From NCBI GenBank assembly GCA_003725585.1, contig RJMB01000016.1, positions 82,803-131,290 on the forward strand: a stretch of 48,488 bases of DNA. Reading direction: 5' to 3'. The translations under genes and the position numbers were made by a program. The notes below the pieces were generated by a model. That model was not told the DNA's origin. It saw nothing but the letters and a program-made list of their open reading frames with translations, and searched no databases. Positions 9,590-17,770 of this stretch are shown here, one piece after another; positions within the stretch are counted from its first letter, which is position 1; the number at the start of each line of letters is the position of its first letter. The stretch is from Halostreptopolyspora alba. GTDB lineage: Bacteria; Actinomycetota; Actinomycetes; Streptosporangiales; Streptosporangiaceae.

Positions 9590-9876
9590 CTGGGTCCTCC
9601 CACCTCATCGACCGGGTGGTAGTTCGTCCGACTGTCGCGGATGTCGACGGGAATCCGACCTTCCGGCACGCTGCCGCGCCCATGCCACACGGGCGCGAGA
9701 AGCCCCGCGCCACCGGTGAGGGGGCGCCTCCCCGGTGACTGTCACGTGTGGGATCCGGGCCACGGTAAACATTACGAACTCTCATGATCCTGCGGCGCCG
9801 TGGGGCACCCGCCGGTTACCGACGCGTCAAGAAAACGCATCGGGATGGATCGTCGGCGTCATGGGCCGGACGCGGC

Positions 9877-10962
9877 TCACTGGTCGCTGGAGCGGCGCCA
9901 GATATTCACCCCGAGGTCCTCGGCGTAGTGGTCGATCTCGGCGAGCTCCTCGCCGGTCAGGCGCGGTCCCCGCACCGCGGCGATACTGTCCTCGAGCTGG
10001 GCGACACTGCTCGCGCCGATGAGCGCCGAGGTCACCCGGGAGTCGCGTAGCACCCATGAAATGGCCAGCTGGGCCAGGGTCTGGCCACGGCGACGGGCGA
10101 TCCCGTCGAGTGCGCGCACCCGGCTCAGGTTGTCCTCGTTCAGCCAGTCCTCGGAGAACGCCTTGCCGGCCCTGGCCCGGGAGCCCTCGGGCACACCGTC
10201 GAGGTACTTGCGGGTCAGCAGCCCCTGGGCCAGCGGCGAGAACACGATACACCCGGCGCCCTCGCGGTCCAGCGTCCCCAGCAGGTCCTGGTTCTCGATC
10301 CACCGGTTCACCATGGAGTACGAGGGCTGGTGGATCAGCAGTGGGGTTCCCAGCTCGCGGAGGATGGCCACCGCCTCGGTGGTGCGCTCGGCCGAGTAGG
10401 AGGAGATGCCGGCGTAGAGCGCCCTGCCCGACCGCACCGCCGTGTCGAGCGCCGCCATCGTCTCCTCGAGTGGGGTGCTCGGGTCGAACCGGTGACTGTA
10501 GAAGATGTCCACACAGTCCAGGCCCATGCGGGCCAGCGACTGGTCCAGGCTGCTGAGCAGGTACTTGCGCGACCCACCGGCACCGTAGGGTCCGGGCCAC
10601 ATCTCGTAGCCCGCCTTGGTGGAGATGACCAGCTCATCGCGGTGGGCCCGGAAGTCCTCCCGCAGGATCCGACCGAAGTTGAGCTCGGCCGAGCCGTTCG
10701 GCGGGCCGTAGTTGTTGGCCAGGTCGAAATGCGTGACACCCAGGTCGAAAGCCCGCCGCAGGATGGCCCGCTGCGTCTCCAGCGGCCGGTTGTCCCCGAA
10801 GTTCTGCCACAGCCCCAGCGAGATCTCGGGCAGGTCAAGTCCGCTGCGCCCGGTGCGGCGGTAGGGCATCCGACCGTCGTAACGCGACGGGTCGGCAACG
10901 TGCACTCCCGCGCTCGGGACGTCCAGACGGGGGATGTCGGATTCTCGCACCATGCGTCCCAT
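9877..10962 (-). CDS. Aldo/keto reductase, YghZ (L-glyceraldehyde 3-phosphate reductase)-like
   Basis: About 361 residues from ATG 10962; ATG 10953 is an equal option. An open frame reaches 11064, but that part is Arg-rich and lacks a ribosome site. The (beta/alpha)8 aldo/keto reductase fold is clear from YRRTGRSGLDLPEISLGLW. The catalytic tetrad is visible: Asp and Tyr in 'HFDLANNYGPP', Lys in 'ISTKAGYEMW', His in 'FYSHRFDPSTP'. The 'GYEMWPGPYG' and 'NRWIENQDLL' segments are characteristic of the YghZ/Kv-beta-like group. It uses NADPH to reduce carbonyls; the natural substrate is uncertain. It stands alone on the minus strand, upstream of the importer operon. Confidence 0.93.
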   Translation of the reverse strand: MGRMVRESDIPRLDVPSAGVHVADPSRYDGRMPYRRTGRSGLDLPEISLGLWQNFGDNRPLETQRAILRRAFDLGVTHFDLANNYGPPNGSAELNFGRILREDFRAHRDELVISTKAGYEMWPGPYGAGGSRKYLLSSLDQSLARMGLDCVDIFYSHRFDPSTPLEETMAALDTAVRSGRALYAGISSYSAERTTEAVAILRELGTPLLIHQPSYSMVNRWIENQDLLGTLDREGAGCIVFSPLAQGLLTRKYLDGVPEGSRARAGKAFSEDWLNEDNLSRVRALDGIARRRGQTLAQLAISWVLRDSRVTSALIGASSVAQLEDSIAAVRGPRLTGEELAEIDHYAEDLGVNIWRRSSDQ

Positions 10963-11397
10963 GATCCCATGCGAGACGCGTACTCGTGCCGCGACCAGAC
11001 GGAACGGGGCATGGCTACCGGAAAGAGCGCGTCGAGGCCGTGGCCGAACTCGACCGGCCCGCACGGATGACCCCCACCGAGCCGCGGCGCGCCAAGGGCA
11101 GAGGCTCGGGCAGCGGGATTGGGGCCATGAGGCGAACAGTCCACCCCCGCCCGATTCACCTCAAGTCAACCCGCGTATTCTTATCGTGGACATGACTATC
11201 GAGGCCCCGGCGGCCTCCCAGAACCACACCGCACAACCGCACAGCGCAACCACTACCCCACACGTGGCTCCCAGACCTCCCCTTGTGTGCCGTGACCTCG
11301 CCGAGGAGGCATCGGACGCCCAGCGGGGGCCACGAGAAGCACGTCACCGCGATCCGAACGTGACGCCGACGCACTTGCCCCGGGGAGTGATCAGCAC
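10963..11397. other. Divergent intergenic region
   Basis: 435 bases between the aldo/keto reductase and the ATPase gene. Open frames here are Pro/Arg/Thr-rich, lack ribosome sites and look spurious. It must hold two divergent promoters. No repeat or strong palindrome stands out. Confidence 0.4.
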
Positions 11398-11952
11398 GTG
11401 TCCGACACCCCAACCGCGCGTTGGCGGGACCCCGGGGACACCAACGTCCCCACCCCGCGTCCGGACAGCTCCCAACCCGAACCTCGACGCCCGGCGAGAC
11501 CAATGGAAGAGCGCCGCACCGCACCCACCGAGCTTCCGGGCCCGCCTGTCCGGCGCCGGTTCCCGGGCCTGTCCAACCAGATCAAGTACGCCCGCCGCTT
11601 CGTGGAACGACAGCTCGCCAACTCACCGGTGCTCACCGAGGCGACCCTGCTCACCAGCGAACTGTCGACCAACGCGGTGACGCACAGCGCGTCCGGTTCT
11701 CCCGGCGGCAAGTTCGAGGTGAGCGTGTACGTCGCCACTGGCTGGGCCCGCGTCGAGGTCCGCGACCTCGGCAGTCTGGAACAGCCCCGCGCCCAACACC
11801 GACACCCCTATGACACCAGTGAACACGGGCGGGGGCTCGACCTCGTCGACGCGATGGCTACGAAATGGGGCACTGAGCCCCGTGCTGACGGTCTCGGTCG
11901 GCTGGTGTGGTTCGAGCTCGTCTGGGAGGTCGGCTCCCCGCTCAGCGACTAG
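11398..11952 (+). CDS. RsbW-like ATP-binding protein (anti-sigma-factor kinase family)
   Basis: 184 residues from GTG 11398, with GGGGAG ten bases upstream; an internal ATG at codon 36 is the alternative. Residues 1-50 are Pro/Arg-rich and probably disordered. The HATPase_c_2 domain follows, with N box ELSTNAVTHS (about 88-97), G1 box VEVRDLGS and G2 box HGRGLDLVD. Such stand-alone ATPases are abundant in actinomycetes; some bind and phosphorylate anti-anti-sigma factors. No sigma factor or antagonist gene lies beside it, so its partner is unknown. Confidence 0.87.
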   Translation: MSDTPTARWRDPGDTNVPTPRPDSSQPEPRRPARPMEERRTAPTELPGPPVRRRFPGLSNQIKYARRFVERQLANSPVLTEATLLTSELSTNAVTHSASGSPGGKFEVSVYVATGWARVEVRDLGSLEQPRAQHRHPYDTSEHGRGLDLVDAMATKWGTEPRADGLGRLVWFELVWEVGSPLSD

Positions 11953-12013
11953 TCAGCGCGGTTCCGCACCGCGGCGGTGGGCCGGCGGTCGACCGTCACC
12001 CGGAAATGGCGAA

Positions 12014-12037
12014 GGGTCTCCCCGAACGGGGAGACCC
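12014..12037. terminator. Bidirectional hairpin with GAAC loop
   Basis: GGGTCTCCCC (12014-12023) and GGGGAGACCC (12028-12037) form a perfect 10-bp stem with a four-base loop. It lies between the convergent stops at 11952 and 12085. No U-run on either side. Confidence 0.65.
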
Positions 12038-12084
12038 CGAGCGTCCTGCCGTCACGCTGAGACCGCTGGGCGAGAGCCCATGCA

Positions 12085-12240
12085 CTAGGTGTCCTCCCCG
12101 GAGGTCGTCTCCTCCGACGACGTGTTGGGCAGCCGGTACTTCTCGTACAGCTCCCGCGCGTAGTCCTTCGCCTCCTGCGACGGCTCGTCGCCGAGTTCCT
12201 CACGCACGAGATCGTCGAGTTCGCTCTTCTTGTCTTCCAT
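12085..12240 (-). CDS. Small acidic protein of 51 residues, unknown function
   Basis: ATG 12240 with AGGAG five bases upstream gives MEDKKSELDDLVREELGDEP and a helical, highly charged remainder ending in a Ser/Thr/Glu tail. The frame is open up to 12399, but only this start has a ribosome site. No Cys, no membrane segment. It is probably a soluble helical protein. It stands alone between two hairpins. The clean ribosome site and amphipathic pattern support a real gene; I cannot assign a role. Confidence 0.68.
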   Translation of the reverse strand: MEDKKSELDDLVREELGDEPSQEAKDYARELYEKYRLPNTSSEETTSGEDT

Positions 12241-12538
12241 TGAGTCTCCTAGCGAGGGGCCCTGGTCCGCAGGACGGTTTCGCTTTCCTTGTGCTGCTCT
12301 CCCCCAGGCGCACACCTCATTGTCGCGCTTGGCCGGCGGCCTCACCCACCGGTCCGGTATCCGCCGCCTTCCTCCGGGGAAGACGGACGGTCCCATCACG
12401 CGGATGAGGGGGACGCGTCACAAGCTGCAGCTTGCCCGTCATGAGGGCCAAATAACAAATCGCGGTGCCCAACTCAGGCATTTCCACCAGGCCGTAACGC
12501 TGTGCCCTGCCAGGAGACAGTGGACGGGAACTGGGATG
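12241..12538. other. Intergenic region without a supported gene
   Basis: About 300 bases upstream of the 51-residue protein gene and downstream of the RND pump. It should contain the promoter of the small gene. Open frames here lack ribosome sites. Nothing else is visible apart from the adjoining hairpin. Confidence 0.4.
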
Positions 12539-12578
12539 GGGGTGTCGCGCCATCGGCGACGCGACGGCGCGACACCCC
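12539..12578 (-). terminator. Hairpin after the RND efflux gene
   Basis: GGGGTGTCGCGCC (12539-12551) pairs perfectly with GGCGCGACACCCC (12566-12578), a 13-bp stem with a 14-base loop starting about 15 bases after the stop codon. No U-run. Confidence 0.7.
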
Positions 12579-12593
12579 GGATACCAGCGGGGA

Positions 12594-15500
12594 CTACGGC
12601 TGTCCGGACCCCTCTCCCGGCTCGTTGGGCTCCCGCGGCGTGGTCGTGGACTCGGCGTCGTCCTCGGCCGCGTCACCGTCATCCTTACCGGAGCGGGCGG
12701 CGGCCAGCTTGGCCTCCCGCTTGGCCGCGCGACGCTGCAGGCGCCGCTCCTTACGCGCCTCGGTCATGGTGTAGAGCACCGGAACCAGGACCAGTGTCAG
12801 CAGCGTGGACGTCAGCAGCCCGCCGATGACCACGAGGGCCAGCGGCTTGGCGATGAAGGCCCCGCCACCGGTGATTCCGAGCGCCATCGGGGTCAGCGCG
12901 AACATGGTGGCCAACGCGGTCATCAGGACGGGCCGCAGCCGGTGCCGCGAGCCCTCGACCACCGCGCCGCCCAGTTCCATCCCGTCATTGCGGTACTGGT
13001 TGATCAGGTCGATCAGCACGATCGCGTTGGTGACGACGATGCCGATCAGCATCAGCATGCCGATCAGGGCGGGCAGCCCCATCGGAACACCGGTGGCCAG
13101 CAACAGTCCCAGCGATCCGGTCGCCGCGAACGGGATCGACACCAGCAGGATCAGCGGCTGGACCAGACTCTTGAAGGTCGCGACCATGATCAGGAAGACG
13201 ATCGCGATCGCCGCCAGCATCGCGATTCCCAGCTGGGCGAACGCCTCGTTCTGCTCGGAGCTGACCCCACCCAGCTCGGCGGTCGCGCCCTCGGGCAGGT
13301 CGAGCGTATCCAGCTCTCGCATCAGCTCGGAGCTGACCGCACCCAGGTCGTCGGCCGTCGGCGACGCCGACACGGTCGCGGTGCGGGCACCGTCGGCGCG
13401 GGTCAGCTCCGGCGGCTGGTTGACCTCCTCGACATCGGCGACCTCGGAGAGCTCGACCTCGTCGCCCTGGGGCGTCGCGATCTCCAGCTCCTCCAGGTCG
13501 GCCACGCTCGCGGGCTCCTCGGCCATCCGCACGACCATGTCGCGCTCGGCGCCGTCGATGGTCGCCGTGCCCACCCGGGCACCCTGGAACGCCTCGGTGA
13601 CGGCCTGCCCGATCTGTACCTCGGTCAGCCCCTCGTCGGCGGCGTCCGATCCGTCGACCTGGACATCGAGCTGCGGCTGCGTGGCGACGATGCTGTTCTC
13701 GATGTCCTCGGCCCCGTCGATGTCGCCGAGGGTGTCCTCGACCATCCCCGCGGCCTCCTCCAGGGTCTCGGTGTCCTCGGCCTTGACCTGGACCTCCAGC
13801 GCGGGGGCGCCCCCGCTGGTCTGGAGCCGAAGCTCGGTGTCGGTGTCGACGTCATCCAGCGCGGCGCGCAGCTTCTCCTGCACCTCCTCCTGGTCGGCGT
13901 CGGGATCGGCGGTGATCGTGTATTGGGTGGTGCTGGCACCACCGCCGCCCATCATCTGCGCGGCGGGGTCACCACCGCCGCCCACCGACGCCTGGTAGGA
14001 GTCCATCCAGGACATCCCCTCAAGCTTCTCCTCGACCTTCTGGGCCTCCTCGTCGGCCCTCTCCAACGAGGTCCCGGTTTCGAGCTCTTGGGTCACCAGG
14101 TAGGTGTTCTGCCCTTGCTGGCCCAGGAAGTCGGTTTTGACGTTGAACGCGAGGAGGATGGTGATGCCGAAGACGGCCACGGCCGCCACAAGAGTGACGA
14201 CACGGTGCCGGGTGGTCCAGCGGATGATCGGCAGGTACGCCCGCTGCAGCGGACTGCGCAGCTCGAGTCGCTGCTCCTCGGCCTTGACTCGCTCCACCTC
14301 CTCGGGTGGGACGGTTCGGGTACTGCTGAACCAGTAGGCGAGCACCGGGACGATGGTCAGCGCGACCACCAGGGACGCCGCTAGTGCGATGCTGACGGTC
14401 ACCGCGAAGGGGCGGAACATCTCGCCTGTCTGCCCGCCCACGAAGGCCACCGGCAGGAACACCGCGATGGTGGTCAGGGTGGAGGCGGTGACCGCGGTCG
14501 CCACCTCGCGCACCCCGGTCAGCACAGCGGTCAGTTTCTCCTCGCCGTACCTGAGATGCCGCTTGATGTTCTCCAGCACCACGATGGAGTCGTCGACGAC
14601 CCGACCGACGGACACCGTGAGGGCGCCCAGCGTCAACATGTTCAGTGAGTAGTCGAACGCCTGCACACCGATCATCGCCACCAGCAGCGACGTCGGGATC
14701 GACACCGCCGCCACCAGCGTGGAGCGGATGGAGAGAAGGAACAACAGGATGACGAGGACGGCGAACGCCAGCCCGAGCCCACCTTCCTCGGCCATGGCCG
14801 TGATGGACTCCTCGATGAAGGGCGCCTGGTCGAACACGACGCTGATCTCGGCGTCCTCGCCCAACAGCGGAGCGATCTCGTCGGCCCTCTCCTGGGCGGC
14901 CTCGGAGATCTCGACCGTGTTGCCCTCGGGCGTCTTGGTGATCATGATGCCGAGGCTGGGATTGCCGTCGGTCCTGGTGATCGTGGACTGGTCGTCCGTG
15001 GTCAGCTCGACGTCGGCGACCTCGCCGAGCCGCACGGGGTCGGCCGAGGTCGAGTCCGCGCCCGGCATCCCCCCGGCGGCCTCCGGGGCGGCTCCCGCCG
15101 CGGCACCGGCGCCGCTGGGCGTCACCCACACGTCCTCGACCTCCTCGATCGAGGACAGTCGGTCCGCGGTGGTCACCGTCAGCGTCTGGCCGTCCTCGGT
15201 GATCTCACCGCCGGGCGACATCACGCCGCTGGCCTCCAGCGCGCCGGTCACGTCCTCGGAGGTGAGGTCCTCGTCCTCGAGATCGTCCTCGTCGGGGGTG
15301 ACCGTCACCGTCTGGTCCTGGACACCGGTGAGCTGTGCCGCGCGCACCCCGTCGATGGACTCCAGGTCCGGGATGAGCTGTTCCTCGATCGGTTCGGCCA
15401 GCTCCTGCTCATCGCCGTCACCGGCCCCGGCCGCCAGCATGACCACGGGCAGGTCGTCGGTGCCGAACGACATCACCGACGGGTCAACCCCGTCCGGCAG

Positions 15501-15857
15501 CATCGGCTCGACCTGGTCGATCGCCTGCTGGGTGGACCGGACCACGTCCTCGGTCTCGTCCTCGTAGTCGAACTCGGCGGTGATCGAGGAGCTGCCGTTG
15601 CTGGACGTGGAGGTGTAGGTGGTGATTCCGGAGACGCCCTTGAGCCCCTGCTCCAAGGGCTCGGTGACCTCGCTCTCCACCACCTCGGGTGAGGCACCCT
15701 CGTACTGGGCGCTCACCATCACCATGGGTAGTTCCATCTCGGGCATCAGCTCGCGCTTGGCCGATGTCGTCGCGAGCAGCCCGAAGACGAGCGCCGCCAG
15801 CGTGATGAGCAGGATCAGTGCCCGGTTCGCGAGGGAGAGTTGCGCCAGCCGGTTCAT
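12594..15857 (-). CDS. RND family efflux transporter permease (AcrB/SwrC-like)
   Basis: 1087 residues from ATG 15857, within the ~1000-1100 usual for HAE1/AcrB-like pumps. The N-terminus 'SLANRALILLITLAALVFGLLA' is the first helix, followed by the periplasm-type porter region with 'LMPEMELPMVMV'. The paired Asp of the proton relay are seen in 'GRVVDDSIVVLENIKRH' (about 422-423). The second half repeats the fold, with 'GIVVTNAIVLIDLINQYR' near residue 975. An Ala/Gly/Pro-rich insert (about 249-272) and a Gly/Met-rich loop (near 625) are low in complexity. The C-terminal ~50 residues are charged. No membrane-fusion or outer-membrane partner is nearby, as for Gram-positive SwrC/YerP pumps. Its ATG overlaps the stop of a short upstream ORF as ATGA. 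A GTG three codons earlier (15866) is less well placed. Confidence 0.93.
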   Translation of the reverse strand: MNRLAQLSLANRALILLITLAALVFGLLATTSAKRELMPEMELPMVMVSAQYEGASPEVVESEVTEPLEQGLKGVSGITTYTSTSSNGSSSITAEFDYEDETEDVVRSTQQAIDQVEPMLPDGVDPSVMSFGTDDLPVVMLAAGAGDGDEQELAEPIEEQLIPDLESIDGVRAAQLTGVQDQTVTVTPDEDDLEDEDLTSEDVTGALEASGVMSPGGEITEDGQTLTVTTADRLSSIEEVEDVWVTPSGAGAAAGAAPEAAGGMPGADSTSADPVRLGEVADVELTTDDQSTITRTDGNPSLGIMITKTPEGNTVEISEAAQERADEIAPLLGEDAEISVVFDQAPFIEESITAMAEEGGLGLAFAVLVILLFLLSIRSTLVAAVSIPTSLLVAMIGVQAFDYSLNMLTLGALTVSVGRVVDDSIVVLENIKRHLRYGEEKLTAVLTGVREVATAVTASTLTTIAVFLPVAFVGGQTGEMFRPFAVTVSIALAASLVVALTIVPVLAYWFSSTRTVPPEEVERVKAEEQRLELRSPLQRAYLPIIRWTTRHRVVTLVAAVAVFGITILLAFNVKTDFLGQQGQNTYLVTQELETGTSLERADEEAQKVEEKLEGMSWMDSYQASVGGGGDPAAQMMGGGGASTTQYTITADPDADQEEVQEKLRAALDDVDTDTELRLQTSGGAPALEVQVKAEDTETLEEAAGMVEDTLGDIDGAEDIENSIVATQPQLDVQVDGSDAADEGLTEVQIGQAVTEAFQGARVGTATIDGAERDMVVRMAEEPASVADLEELEIATPQGDEVELSEVADVEEVNQPPELTRADGARTATVSASPTADDLGAVSSELMRELDTLDLPEGATAELGGVSSEQNEAFAQLGIAMLAAIAIVFLIMVATFKSLVQPLILLVSIPFAATGSLGLLLATGVPMGLPALIGMLMLIGIVVTNAIVLIDLINQYRNDGMELGGAVVEGSRHRLRPVLMTALATMFALTPMALGITGGGAFIAKPLALVVIGGLLTSTLLTLVLVPVLYTMTEARKERRLQRRAAKREAKLAAARSGKDDGDAAEDDAESTTTPREPNEPGEGSGQP

Positions 15858-15940
15858 GAGGCCCACCCGCCGTTTCGCGCGCCCGCTGTCGGGGGAGTCG
15901 CGGTGGGCTCGCCAAGTCTCTTCTTGGCCAATCTGGACAT
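15854..15940 (-). CDS. Possible 28-codon leader ORF coupled to the RND pump gene
   Basis: ATG at 15940 opens MSRLAKKRLGEPTATPPTAG plus eight residues and stops at TGA 15856-15854, overlapping the pump ATG (15857) by four bases. CAGGAG (15957-15952) lies eleven bases upstream, the best ribosome site in this region, whereas the pump ATG has no good site of its own. The peptide is basic then Pro/Thr/Gly-rich, with no membrane helix. The arrangement suggests translational coupling or a regulatory leader. It could also be a chance short frame. Confidence 0.5.
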   Translation of the reverse strand: MSRLAKKRLGEPTATPPTAGARNGGWAS

Positions 15941-16320
15941 GAGTGTTCGCGCTCCTGTGAGTTCGCTGTTCGTGCGGAGGGCACCGCTACGGTGAGCGGT
16001 CAACGCCGGTCCATGCGGATAGTTGACGGGACCGCACGGGATGTTCCGGGCACGCGCAAACCACGATACTTCGCGTAATATCTGAATTCAGCGCGAATCT
16101 GCCCACATCGGGGGCATATCAGGGGGATGTCAGCGACGCGTCAGGGTTCTCGCACTCGGCGCTCCCAGGTCACACGATCGGAGCGATAGACGCACCGTGA
16201 CCTGTTCCGGCCATCCCCCAGATCGCGCGGGGGCACCCCGAGAACTTGCCACGGCCACATGGGGGGGACTTGGCGTCCCACCAGGGACATGGGCACCCTG
16301 GAGTGAGTGAGATCGGGCAC
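15941..16320. other. Region upstream of the RND gene
   Basis: 380 bases between the leader ORF and the ArsR-type gene stop. An A/T-richer patch at about 16065-16090 (gcgtaatatctgaattc) is the likely promoter area for the minus-strand pump. No gene and no clear operator are visible. Confidence 0.4.
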
Positions 16321-16659
16321 CTAGTCAACCGTGACCGGAGTGGTCTCGCCCGGTGGTACATGCTCGTCAGCCACGCCCCAGACGACGCGCAGCAGGTCGT
16401 CGAGCGCGTGCGCCAGCGAGGAGTCGACCAGTTCATAGCTCACCTGTCGCCCGCGCGCCGTGGTACGCACCAGTCCACACTCGCGCAGGCAGGCAAGGTG
16501 GTTGGAGACGTTCTGCCTGGTCAATCCCAAATCATGGGCCAGCTTCGCCGGATATCCGGGGCCGTCGAGCAGGGCCAACAGGAGTCGGCATCGCGTGGGG
16601 TCGGCGAGGGCGCGGCCGAGTCGTTGGATCGCGGACAGCCGCTGGTCGGAGGTCAACAT
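16321..16659 (-). CDS. ArsR/SmtB-family metal sensor, CmtR-like
   Basis: 112 residues from ATG 16659. A longer frame exists to 16725, but TACAAT (16672-16667) sits seven bases before this ATG, as expected for a leaderless transcript, and the numbering then matches Mycobacterium tuberculosis CmtR. The winged helix is clear: 'LGRALADPTRCRLLLALLDG', recognition helix 'LTRQNVSNHLACLRECGLV', wing 'TARGRQVSYELVD'. CmtR senses Cd(II)/Pb(II) through Cys57, Cys61 and Cys102. Cys57 and Cys61 are here at the same positions. The third Cys is missing: the C-terminal tail has His100 but no Cys. It is divergent from a CDF exporter, its probable target. DNA binding would be released by metal. Confidence 0.92.
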   Translation of the reverse strand: MLTSDQRLSAIQRLGRALADPTRCRLLLALLDGPGYPAKLAHDLGLTRQNVSNHLACLRECGLVRTTARGRQVSYELVDSSLAHALDDLLRVVWGVADEHVPPGETTPVTVD

Positions 16660-16751
16660 GATAATCATTGTACATTGTTTGCTGTATTGACAGCCTGGAC
16701 TGTATAAACAGTGACGGCTGAACAATGCCGTGGGAGACGCAGGGGGAGCGC
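16660..16751. promoter_or_regulatory. Divergent promoter/operator between the metal sensor and the CDF exporter
   Basis: Minus strand: -10 TACAAT (16672-16667), seven bases from ATG 16659, weak -35. Plus strand: TATAAA (16703-16708) with TTGCTG (16679-16684) 18 bases upstream is a possible promoter for the exporter. CTGTATAAACAG (16700-16711) is a near-palindrome overlapping that -10, and CTGTAT recurs at 16682-16687. These are good candidates for the sensor's binding site. Confidence 0.5.
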
Positions 16752-17663
16752 ATGGGGGCCGGACACGGGCAGGGGCACGTGACCGCCGGCGCCACCAATC
16801 GTGGGCGACTCACCGTGGTGCTGCTCATGATGCTGAGCGTGGCCGCTGTCCAACTCGTCGGTGCCGTGAGCACCGGAAGCCTGGCGCTGCTCGCCGACGC
16901 CGGCCACACCGCCACCGACTCCGTGGGGGTGCTCCTCGCCCTGGTGGCGGTGTGGATCGCCTCCCGACCGGCGTGCACCAAACGCACGTTCGGCTACCAG
17001 CGCGCCGAGATCCTGGCCGCCGCCGCGAACGCCCTCGTTCTGTTCGTGCTGTGCGCGTTCATCGCGCTCGAGGCGGTCGACCGACTACGCGAGCCCCGAC
17101 CGGTCGCCGGACAGGGGATGGTGGCGGTCGCCGCGTTCGGCCTGGTCATGAACATCGCCGCGTTGCTCGTGCTGCGCCGGGGGCAGCGCGAGAGCCTGAA
17201 CGTCCGCGGCGCCTACCTGGAGGTCATGGGCGACGCCCTGTCCTCGCTCGGCGTGATCGTCGGTGGCCTGCTCATCTGGATCACCGGCTGGGAGCGGACC
17301 GACTCCGTCATCTCGCTGGCCATCGCCGCCATCGTCGTGCCGCGCGCCTGGAACCTGCTGCGTGAGGCGGTGCACGTGCTCCTGGAGGCGACCCCGCGCG
17401 ACATGGACCTCGACGAGGTCCGCGCGCACCTGCTACGCCAGCCCGGTGTGGTCGACGTCCACGACCTGCACGCCTGGACCATCACCTCCGGGGTCCCGGT
17501 AATGTCGGCACACGTCGTCGTCAGCGAGGACCACCTCGTGGACGCCGGCCGGATGCTCGACGAGCTCCGCGCCTGTCTCGCCGGGCACTTCGATGTGGAA
17601 CACTCCACACTACAGCTCGAGCCCGTGGGGCACGCCGACCACGAGAACGCCTGGCACGAGTAG
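16752..17663 (+). CDS. Cation diffusion facilitator (CDF) metal exporter, ZitB/CzcD-like
   Basis: 303 residues from ATG 16752, chosen because AGGGGGAG (16741-16748) is four bases upstream; ATG 16725 has no ribosome site. Six membrane helices fill roughly 18-210, followed by a cytoplasmic domain of about 85 residues with 'VVDVHDLHAWTITSGVPVMSAHVV'. The transport site is His52/Asp56 in TM2 (ADAGHTATD), paired with the TM5 motif 'YLEVMGDALSS', where Glu157 stands in place of the usual His or Asp of (H/D)xxxD; Asp161 is kept. The N-terminus is GHGQGH. It should export Zn, Cd or a related divalent metal using the proton gradient. It is divergent from the CmtR-like sensor. Confidence 0.93.
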   Translation: MGAGHGQGHVTAGATNRGRLTVVLLMMLSVAAVQLVGAVSTGSLALLADAGHTATDSVGVLLALVAVWIASRPACTKRTFGYQRAEILAAAANALVLFVLCAFIALEAVDRLREPRPVAGQGMVAVAAFGLVMNIAALLVLRRGQRESLNVRGAYLEVMGDALSSLGVIVGGLLIWITGWERTDSVISLAIAAIVVPRAWNLLREAVHVLLEATPRDMDLDEVRAHLLRQPGVVDVHDLHAWTITSGVPVMSAHVVVSEDHLVDAGRMLDELRACLAGHFDVEHSTLQLEPVGHADHENAWHE

Positions 17664-17672
17664 GACGTTTTC

Positions 17673-17702
17673 CACCGGCCCCGCGCGGGAGCACGGCCGG
17701 TG
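17673..17702 (+). terminator. Hairpin after the CDF gene
   Basis: CACCGGCC (17673-17680) pairs with GGCCGGTG (17695-17702); the stem begins ten bases after the stop. The loop holds a further small CG-rich repeat. No U-run. Confidence 0.5.
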
Positions 17703-17770
17703 CCCCGCCTCCGCCGCGACGTGTGGGAACATCACCATCGACCTGCGGTGAACGTTCGGGGGAGGTGCGT

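Noticed and set aside
9590-9876. Promoter of the importer operon
   Set aside because: TAATGT on the minus strand could be a -10, but no matching -35 was found.
11156-11524. Minus-strand frame in the divergent region
   Set aside because: Overlaps the start of the ATPase gene and shows no ribosome site or domain.
12942-14384. 480-codon plus-strand frame
   Set aside because: Antisense to the RND pump, with composition typical of a shadow frame.
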